From positions 310,001 to 374,000 of the forward strand of contig JADQAV010000026.1 of NCBI GenBank assembly GCA_019775845.1: a DNA stretch of 64,000 nt. Reading direction: 5' to 3'. Both the position numbers and the translations under genes were made by a program. The notes beneath the pieces were generated by a model that was not told the origin of the DNA, ran no database searches, and saw nothing but the letters and a program-made list of their open reading frames with translations. The stretch is from Myrmaecium sp. VS I D KN 1 (lineage: Eukaryota; Ascomycota; Dothideomycetes; Valsariales; Valsariaceae). Positions 55,763 through 64,000 of this stretch are shown piece after piece. Each line of letters opens with the position of its first letter. Positions within the stretch are counted from its first letter, which is position 1.

Positions 55763-57813
55763 ATGGCTGCAGACTTACGCGGCGATGAAAAGTTGCCTCT
55801 CGAGGAGGCCGCCCCGCTCGATCCAAGGATCGCTCGAACCGGCCTGGGAAATCACAAAAACTCCGATTACAGCCAAAGCTCGCTCAGCTCATCCGAGTCA
55901 GAGGACTACGACAAGCTCAAATTCGATCTCAGTGCCGTCGTTGAAGGTAGCAAGGGCGGAGGACTGGAGCAGGAGCAGACCACACATACGGATGGCACAC
56001 AAAGACCGTCGCCAATGGACAGACTAAAAGCAGGAGAGTATGGCACCTCGCCCGACACTGGACGGCGAAAAAGCATACAGGTGCGGTTGGAGGAGACCAG
56101 CCGAAAGGGACGTTACGTCCTCACCGCCGATGACCCGGACATCCGTGAAGTTCTTCGGCGCGGCTTGCAGAGAGAGGCCATTGAAGCCGGGCGAGAGAAG
56201 CAGCCGAGGTCGGCTTTCCGAGACATGATGTTCACGCGCCAGTTCACCACCTTCGACCGGCAGAACCCCAAGGGCGCGCAGTCCCCCTTTCACGGCTTCT
56301 TCACCCTCTTCTGGCTAGCGATGGGGGGCATGCTGCTGCGAGTCGCCGCACAGAATTGGCGGAACTACGGGAGTGTCTTCGGCGGAGCTGAACTGCTTCA
56401 TATGATGTTCGACAGGGATGTCATGGTTCTCGGCTTGACGGACGGTGCGATGACCTTAGCTACCATGTTTGGCGTCGGATTGCAGAAGCTTGTCGTCAAG
56501 GGCTATCTACGTTGGGACCGCTCGGGATGGATCATTCAGAATATCTGGCAGACCCTTTATCTTGGGGCTGTCATCGGCTGGACGTTCTACAGAGAATGGC
56601 CGTGGACACATACGGTTTTCATTGTTCTTCATGCCATTGTGTAAGTCGATCTTCTGAATAGCTCTACGCTACTTCTCACTGACGTGAATATAGCTTCTTG
56701 ATGAAGCAGCATAGCTACGCCTTCTATAACGGCTACCTCTCCCAAATCTATCGACGAAAGTTACTGCTGCAGCAAAAGTTAAAACAGTTAGACGACCTGG
56801 AGCTCGTTTCCCCGGCGACTTCGCGCCGGGAGTCCATTGCGACGGGTACAACCGAGAATGGCGCTGATGCCGAGTCGCTTCGACGACGTCGGTCCAGCAC
56901 GTCCAAGACCTCGACCAACTTCCACAAAGAGTCCAGCAAAATCGCTAGCATTGCCCAAGCCATCGAATCCGGCCAGCCGTTGGACGCCGACCAGATGGCC
57001 GCGTTCTCGCGGACGATCAAGGCCGAGATCGAGCTGCTGGACAACGAGCTCAAAGGCAAGTGCACGACGACGACGACGAACTACTACCCCAGCAACCTCA
57101 CGGTCCCCAACTGGGCCGACTGGACCTGCCTGCCCACGCTGGTCTACGAGCTCGAGTACCCGCGGCAGGAGAAGATCAACTGGTGGTACGTGGCGGAGAA
57201 GGCGGTGGCGACGTTCGGGGTGATCTGGATCATGATGGTGATCTCGCAAGCGTACATCTACCCGTGCGTGGCGTCGGTGATGGCGATGAAGGAGCGGGGG
57301 CTGCCGCTCGGGGAGCGATCGCGGGAGTTCCCCTGGGTGGTGGCGGACCTGCTGTTCCCCCTCCTGCTCGAGCAGCTCCTCTCCTGGTACGTGATCTGGG
57401 AGTGCGCGCTGAACGTGCTGGCCGAGCTGACCCGGTTCGCGGACCGGGGCTTCTACGGCGACTGGTGGAACTCCGTCTCCTGGGACCAGTACGCCCGCGA
57501 CTGGAACCGGCCGGTGCACAACTTCCTCCTCCGCCACGTCTACCACAGCTCCATCTCCGCCTTCCACCTCAGCCGCACCCAGGCCACCTTCGTCACGTTT
57601 CTGCTCTCCGCCTGCGTCCACGAGCTCGTCATGTTCTGCCTGTTCAAGAAGGTTCGCGGCTACCTCTTTGCCATGCAGCTCCTGCAGATCCCCCTCGCCG
57701 CCCTCAGCCGCACCCGCCTGCTCCGTGGTCGCGACCTGCTTGGGAACCTCATCTTTTGGCTTGGCCTCTTCGTCGGCCCGAGCGTGCTCTTTGCTTTGTA
57801 TCTCATCGTCTAG
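55763..57813 (+). CDS. ARE2: Sterol O-acyltransferase (ARE-type, MBOAT family)
   Basis: Endoplasmic-reticulum enzyme that esterifies ergosterol with acyl-CoA for storage in lipid droplets. Exons 55763-56640 and 56694-57813 give 665 residues. The N-terminal 190 residues are polar, followed by eight or so hydrophobic segments. The hallmark FYGDWWNSVSWDQYARDWN is complete, and the catalytic His lies in LLSACVHELVMFCLF. Other family blocks are FLMKQHSYAFYNGYLS, NLTVPNWADWTCLPTLVYEL and RHVYHSS. A long Ser/Arg-rich loop sits between the early helices (about 325-390). The short intron has standard borders and joins VFLMKQHS. It resembles yeast Are1/Are2; which one cannot be told from sequence. It converges with COG4. 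Confidence 0.95.
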
Positions 57814-58434
57814 ATTCTTTCTCCTCTTCTGTTTCTAGTCTCCTTCTCCTCTCTTCGGTAATGAGGGTCGAGCGCTCTCGTTGGGGGTTTTCGAGGTTGA
57901 CGAAGCCTCTTTGTATGATACAGCATAAGGATGGTAGCGAGACCGTTGCACTCCGCTGCAACAGAAAGCTCTGCGGGGTGAGACGAGTACATCCTATCAC
58001 ATTACCTTGATTTTTTGAGCGAGGCGTTTTTGGTTTGCGGATTGGGTAGTAGGCGGATTCGGAATGATCCCCAGGTCCTTTCTTCATCGATTTGATTTAC
58101 GAGGAAATCAAGTAGGAACAACTTGAATGTAAGATAGACACGGATAAGGTTTTGCTTTTCTCCTCTTTTCACACTCGCAGAAAGCTGCTATGACTTATAT
58201 ATAGATCGTACGTTTGGACTAGTTACATCATTCCCTTTGAACACGGATTGAACAGGGAAGAAAAGATGAAAACACAAACAAGAGCTTTTTTTTTGCTTGC
58301 GTGAATCGCAGAGATGACGCAGAAGAAAAGGAAAGAGAACAAAAGTGCGCGGTACATGTCGTGACAGGTCGGTGCCACCACCGACTACTTTTTCACCCTC
58401 ACTACTCCACGGTAAAAGCTTCCCACCCAGTACT
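57814..58434. other. Convergent spacer, acyltransferase/COG4
   Basis: This 621-bp shared 3' flank has AT-rich patches and a T-run near 58285. No gene is seen. Confidence 0.6.
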
Positions 58435-61076
58435 TCACACCCGCTCCCGCTCCCTCTCCCGCACCATCGCCCGCGCCCGCGCCCGCTCCTCCCGATCCAG
58501 CACCCACACAATCCCAGCATCATGCTCCGCCACCCCATCCCCATGCCCACCCCCATCCCTCTCCAACCGCAGCACCTCCTCCCACTCATCCTCCTCCATA
58601 TTGACCACGAGCGCAATCTGCAAGCAGCGCGCGAACGCGTCGCGGAGGGCGTAGCGGCCGCCGGCGACGGCGGCGGCGACGAGGCCGGCGACGTCGCGCT
58701 CGAGGCGGACGGCGCCCAGGGCGCTCACGCGGCCGTGCTGGTGGTGGCTCCAGAGGCGCTTCTCGAGGGCGCGGGCGAGGTGCGCGGTGGACTGGGCGAG
58801 GAGCCGGTCGAAGTTGCGGGCGGTGAGGATGCGCTTGAGGGGTCGCATCAGCGCGCCCCAGCCCCGGTCGAAGCGCGTCTTGACGAGCTCGTCCGGGGTG
58901 TCGGCGTCGGCGGTGGTGGTGAGGGCGTCGTCGTCCCCGATGGCGCCGGAGGCGAGGCCTGTGTTGTTGTCCGAGGGTGAGGACGCGTAGTCCACGTCGC
59001 GGAAGGTTTCGGCGAGGATGGGCCGTATGCGGGGTTTGATGATTTGGTTGAAGGCGACGCTGATGGCGTCGTGGAGGAGCTCGGTCGTTTTGGCCTCGAA
59101 GGTGTGGCCGAGGGTTTTGAGGGCGTTCATGACGATCTGAGCGTCGTTGTTGAAGGGGAAAAGATCCGTGAGCTTGGCGGGAGGCGTGGTAGGGTTGGCG
59201 AGGGTGGTGTCGTCGGACGCCTTGTCAGCGGAACCGAGGTGCGTGTTGATGATGCGGTTGAGGTAGTTCGTCGCGACGTCGAGGTTGTTGGCCAGGACGA
59301 GGAAGCCGATGACCTTATCCTCCGGTGGCAGCGCACCCTGGATGACGGGTTTGGGGTAGCATTCGTCGCGCATCTTGCGCTGTATCATGCCGATGAAATC
59401 GGAGCTCAGCACGCGTCCAATGGCTTGGAGGGCATTCCCTACAACCGTCCGCTGGGAGGTTGCTAGGGACCTTTGAATGACTTGGTTCACGATATACATG
59501 ATATCGTCGACTGCGGATGTGATGAAAGGTGGGTTAGCTCCAAGAGGCTTGTTTGGCTGCAGCGTGAGATCTGCCGGTTGTTCGTCGATCTGGAAGGCCT
59601 TTTCCACCGAGCGTCGGAAATAGAATGTGGTCATGATGTTGAAGGGTTCCACCAGTGATTTGGACATCTTCTTCTGAAGATTACTCTCTGCAAGGAATTG
59701 TGGCATCTCCAAAGGTAGTGGATCATTACCGTCGAAGTCTTCAGGCACCGGAGGCTACATGGAATTAGACGAGATCACACCCGTTGCAGGAATAAAGTAC
59801 TTACAGCGCATTTAGATGCTAAGAACCTAGTGTATAGTGCCCATCGTCCAAGCATCAAAGCAATCTCGCTCAACAAACCATCCACCTCCTTCATGTCTAT
59901 ACTTTCATCTTCACTGTCACGGCCGCCGACTCCAGCATTGGCGGGTGAGCTGGACCTGGGCAGATTGGTGCTAGGCTTAGGCTGGGGGAGGAAACTTTGC
60001 ACAAGAAAAGAGAAAGCATATGACTTGATGTCCGTCAACTTTCTGTCGATCGTGCGCTCATCGTACCACGTATCCAGGATGATGCCACCTTGCACGTCTG
60101 CCTCTACCTGCAGACGCTCGATCACCTTGGGCATCATGCCAGTTCCGTAGTGGCGCTCCACCAGAGGCTCATGCCCTTCTACGATTTGTGCGATATGCTC
60201 GAACAGCTTCGTCAAAGCAGTTGCATAGAACAATGCCTCGCTCCTCTCAGCCTTGCTTGCAGAATTGAAGTCTGTCCTAGCTCGGGAAGCGACACCATGA
60301 CACACATAGCGCCCGTAGGCATCCAGCCCAACCTCCGTCCGCCCAATCAGTGGGAAGAGCTTGAAGAACCGAGTGACCTTGGATCCGTCATTTTCCTTTG
60401 CAGCCTTCTCGAATTCCCGAAGGAACAAGCCGCATAGGGATTCGGCCGCGTTGTTCAAGGTGACTCGTGGGGGATCCGGAACCTCAGCGGTAGGGACGAT
60501 CTCCTCCGCGAAACTGCTATCGATCACTTCGGGAGAGATGTTGGACGCTCGATGCAAGTATCCGGCCGCAGTCTCCCAGTCCTGAGGCGCGCCCATGGAT
60601 CCATGGACCCCTAGAACGCATGCCTTCAGCTCCGCAACCTGCTCCACCACGTCCAGTGTCGCCTTGACGTTCGACTGCTCGAGGTCCAGCTTCTTCACCG
60701 CGCTGGAGATGCGGTTCGCGGTCGTGGCGGCATCGGAGAGCACGCCGTTGCTGATGGCCCTGGCAATGATGACTTGCGAGCCGAGGTTGGCTCGGAGGAG
60801 ATCGAGGCGGCCGAGTTCGCGGGAGAGGTCCTTCTGCGACGCGATGAGGGTGTTGAGACGGGCGGTCACAGAGGCTTCCTGGCGGTTGAGCTGGGCCAGG
60901 GAAGCCTGGATCTCGGCGACGGTGCTGGCCTTGTAGACATCGTGGTGAAGTTGGGGCACCTCCGGGCTCGTGGCCGCGTCCATCGAACCGGAAGAGCTGG
61001 GGGGGAGCGTGCGCGGGGGAGGTTTGCGGTGAGGGGGAATCGGTTGGTGAATGGAGGGTTGATCTGATCTGGCCAT
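58435..61076 (-). CDS. COG4: Conserved oligomeric Golgi complex subunit 4
   Basis: Subunit of the COG tethering complex, lobe A, which directs retrograde vesicles to Golgi cisternae. Exons 59805-61076 and 58435-59754 give 863 residues, as expected. The N-terminal coiled coil covers about residues 50-140 (LAQLNRQEASVTARLNTLIA). Family blocks follow: VEQVAELKACVLGVHGSM, DWETAAGYLHRASNIS, VTRFFKLFPLIGRTEVGLDA and WYDERTIDRKLTDIKSYAF. The second exon carries FIVNQ-type helices such as DDIMYIVNQVIQRSLATSQ, and the end block YALRDAFARCLQIALVVNME. The C-terminus is an Arg/Glu repeat (RARARAMVRERERERV). A Pro-rich N-terminal leader precedes the coiled coil. It is divergent from the NIPA-type transporter gene. 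Confidence 0.95.
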
Positions 61077-61993
61077 TTCCCTCAATTCCAGGGTTCGCGT
61101 CGCCCTGAGCGAATGCTGTCCGGGCGGCAAGGTGCGGGCGGCCTTGGCTTACGTCCCACCGTCAGGGAGACGAACCTGAAGCCGACGCGCAAGGGATCAG
61201 GGCATCCGGTACGAAAAATGGGCACGCAACCATCACCTCCTCAAGTACGTACTGACTGACTATGATGCACATTACATCCTACCTACCACGATAAATTACT
61301 TTCTCCTGTTCGCAATCCTGAACTTCTCATTCATCCTCTCTTCCTCCACCTGAGTTCGACTGTACATACTACATACTACCTACAACTTACACCATCATCC
61401 CATCATATCACGTCCCTCAACCTCAGCCTGGTCCCGTTGCTAAGGTAGCCGTCCCATCGCTACCGCAGGTAAACACGCCAACCCCGACGCCGCCGCTGCT
61501 GCTGCGCCCCAACTCCACGTGCGCTCACTCGTTCGAGACGCACATCAGTCCTTCCACTCCCAACACCTCGGAGCGCTTATCCCTCGCCGATCCCCTCTGC
61601 TACCGCCTGCGTGCCTGCGTCAGGAACCTACCAGTCTGTCAACCCTCAATCGTGTCGAAATCAACTTCCTGCGCCTTGTCTCAACCGGGCGAACCGCTCC
61701 CACCACTCTACTTACGAACGCAATCCCCAGACTCTTCTTTTCCAGTGCGACCAGAAGTCTAAAACACCATATCTGTATCATCCGAGCCGTCTCCAAAAGT
61801 AGATCCTCGCATACCGCCGGAAACTTTTACAAAATCTACGACCCGCGCTTCACAATTCTCTTGGAGTTCCTCGTCCCGGCCTGGTTTCCCTTCTCCGCCC
61901 ATGTTACCCTAAATCGACCTATAACGATCCTCTCTTTCGCCGACGACATACTCTTTTCTCTGCCGGAACAGGCATCAGATCCGCACAAATATC
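61077..61993. promoter_or_regulatory. Divergent upstream region, COG4 / magnesium transporter
   Basis: In this 0.9-kb region a frame open from about 61519 runs in front of the transporter but in a different frame and without similarity, so I read it as 5' leader. TACTACATACTACCTACAAC repeats lie near 61360-61390. Confidence 0.5.
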
Positions 61994-64000
61994 ATGGAGG
62001 TCGCTGGCGAAGTGCTGGGTGCGGCACACGCGCTCCATGCACGAAGCGCCCTCACATCGGACTCCGGCTCGCGGCCGAAGGTTTACAAGGTCATCGGGAT
62101 CGTGCTGGCGGTGTGTTCGGGCTTGTTCATCGGCGTCTCCTTCGTCCTGAAGAAGCATGGGTTGCTGAAGGCCAACGCAAAATACCACGAAGAGGCCGGC
62201 GAGGGCTACGGCTACCTGAGGAACGTATGGTGGTGGAGCGGCATGATCCTGATGATCGTGGGGGAAATCTGCAATTTCGTCGCCTACGCGTTCGTGGACG
62301 CCATCATGGTCACGCCGCTCGGAGCCTTGTCGGTCGTGGTGACGACGATCCTCTCTGCAATCTTCTTGAAGGAACGCCTCAGCTTCGTCGGTAAGGTCGG
62401 CTGCTTCAACTGTATCATCGGCTCTGTGGTGATTGTCATCAACGCTCCGGAGCAAGCCGCCATCGACGATATCCAATCTATGAAGGAGAAGGTGATAGCC
62501 CCTGGTTTTCTGTCCTATATGAGCGTGATCATCGTCGGCTGTGCATTCACAGCCTTTTGGGCCGGCCCCAGGTATGGGAAGAAGAGTATGATGGTGTACC
62601 TCACCATCTGCAGTCTTATCGGAGGGCTGAGTGTAGTCTGTACCCAAGGACTGGGTGCAGCAATCGTTGCTCAAGTCAATGGCGAATCGCAGTTCAACCA
62701 ATGGTTTCTTTATGTCGTTCTGGTGTTCGTCATCACCACTCTGGTTACCGAAATCATTTATCTCAACGTAGGTCTACCAGCCCTCCTGACTACATACGAA
62801 GTCACTAACGGACCTTTAGAAAGCCTTGAATCTGTTCAACGCGGCGCTTGTAACCCCTACCTACTATGTGTACTTCACTTCGGCCACCATCGTGACGTCT
62901 GCGATCCTATTCCAAGGCTTCAAAGGGACTGCGGCTACGATATCCACTGTCATCATGGGCTTCTTGCAAATCTGCTCCGGCGTTGTCCTTCTCCAACTCT
63001 CCAAGTCTGCGAAGGACGTACCGGATGCCGCTGTCTTCAAAGGTGATCTGGACCAGATTCGTACCGTGGGAGAGCAAGAAGAGCCGGAATACGAACCCAG
63101 GGCGGATACGATGCGTGGCACGGCTGGTATCCTGCGATCAATTTCTTCACGCAGACTGAAACGGGAGGCTGAAGAAGCCAAGCACCTGATGGAGGAGCGC
63201 ATGAATCCCATTGGCGAAAACGAGCAGGTGGAATGGGATGGCCTGCGCCGAAGAAAGACAGTCCTCGCGCCCGGGCACCCGACACTGCAACGGTCCAAGA
63301 CCCTGCATCCCCCGCTAGGGATGTCGCGTTTCCCGAACGAAGACGACGAGAGCGACGATGAAAGCCTGCACCCCGGATTTTTCTCCCGGTTACGGTCGAC
63401 GAGAAGAATCAAGAGTCCCGCCACCTCCACCTCCACCCATCCCGTGCCCATGACCGGGCTCGCTCCGGCAAGAACGGAAAGCTCGGCAAGCGGACCCTAC
63501 GACGGCGCCGGCAAGATGGAGCACGTGTACGGTCTCCCGGAAGGGCTGAGAAGGTCCCCGCTCGACGACGAAACCACCTACAAAGGCCACGAACCCACGC
63601 TCGTCCACTGGGCCTCCAACGTCGACGACCGACCCAGCTCCCGGGACCAGCCTCTGGCCCCACCGCGCCCTCCCCACTCCGCCAACCGACAATTCTCCTT
63701 CCAAAACGTCTTCCACCGCAACCGCGGCAGCGAGGACGGGGCCCGACCCACGTCCTCTCGCGGCCTCAGCTTCGCGTCACGCAAGTCGAGCGGCGGCGGC
63801 CACGTGTCGGCTCCCCACGACGGCGCGACGGAGGAGGAGCGGCTTGGCTTGGTGATGGGCGATTCGAACGCGACGGCGGCGTACGCGAGTGAGCGGCTGC
63901 AGCAGCAGCAGTCGCCGCCGTCGTACTCGGAGGAGGAGGAGGATGATGATGATTGGGAGATGGCGAGGGGTGGTCGGCAGAGCGTTCGTGAGGTGAAGCA
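61994..64000 (+). CDS. NIPA-type magnesium transporter (DUF803), C-terminus beyond window
   Basis: Multi-pass membrane protein of the NIPA/DUF803 family, related to drug/metabolite transporters; animal NIPA1/2 move magnesium. Exons 61994-62767 and 62820 to beyond 64000. Nine helices are visible, starting KVIGIVLAVCSGLFIGVSFV. Signatures are KKHGLLKANAKY, YLRNVWWWSGMILMIVGEIC, NFVAYAFVDAIMVTPLGALS, FLKERLSFVGKVGCFNCIIG, and in exon 2 LNLFNAALVTPTYYVYFTSA, which the splice restores. After the last helix comes a long hydrophilic tail of more than 280 residues, Ser/Arg/Pro-rich, with LRSISSRRLKREAEE and RRRKTVLAPGHPTLQRSKT. Fungal members often have such tails; they look like phosphorylation targets. 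The stop codon is not in the window. Confidence 0.93.

Noticed and set aside
61519-62394. Long frame overlapping the start of the magnesium transporter
   Set aside because: It is in a different frame from the transporter and turns into an Arg/Gly-rich shadow where the two overlap.

Overview
The window is nuclear DNA from a filamentous ascomycete (Pezizomycotina; I lean towards Eurotiomycetes, which the sequence alone does not prove). The reasons are compact intron-bearing genes at about one per 2.3 kb, short introns (mostly 50-150 nt) with CTAAC/CTGAC-like branch sites, GC-rich coding DNA, and families typical of moulds: NMA111, INP1, ankyrin-bearing RMT2, DUF3431, DUF3445/HDOD and an RRT8/UsgS-like membrane protein. 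I resolved 27 protein-coding genes. Exon sums are divisible by three for all 25 complete models. The two end genes run off the window. I saw no tRNA, rRNA, CRISPR array, retroelement or secondary-metabolite cluster.

Layout. 1-5.7 kb: a Mep1/Mep3/MeaA-type ammonium permease (minus strand, cut by the left edge) and a gene-free 4-kb region with scattered HGATAR sites. 5.7-15.3 kb: a small AT-hook protein, the HtrA-type protease NMA111, and the divergent pair EXO5/RFA1. A 222-bp AT-rich element with 26-bp inverted repeats sits between EXO5 and RFA1. 15.9-20.1 kb: INP1 (peroxisome inheritance) and an unrecognised Ser/Pro-rich protein. 21.4-30.9 kb: DUF3431, DUF952, RPB5, LCMT1/PPM1, DPH7 and MED4. 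32.3-40.4 kb: neuronal calcium sensor NCS1, a membrane-anchored DUF3445 haem demethylase-like protein, ALG9 and NAF1. 41.8-52.9 kb: dienelactone hydrolase, formamidase, an RRT8/UsgS-like membrane protein, a PIG3-type quinone oxidoreductase, an HST2-like sirtuin with a triplicated C-terminal repeat, and a degenerate hydrolase/SnoaL fusion. 53.0-64.0 kb: RMT2, a sterol O-acyltransferase, COG4 and a NIPA-type magnesium transporter (cut by the right edge).

Most of this is a housekeeping neighbourhood. Loose themes are nitrogen acquisition (ammonium permease and formamidase, both with GATA-type sites upstream), single-stranded DNA metabolism (EXO5 facing RFA1), protein methylation and modification (LCMT1, RMT2, DPH7) and secretory or lipid functions (ALG9, COG4, sterol acyltransferase). 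I found no convincing new multi-gene system. The best leads are the inverted-repeat element in the EXO5/RFA1 promoter, the sirtuin tail repeats, the hydrolase-SnoaL fusion lacking the usual nucleophile, and a few unrecognised proteins.
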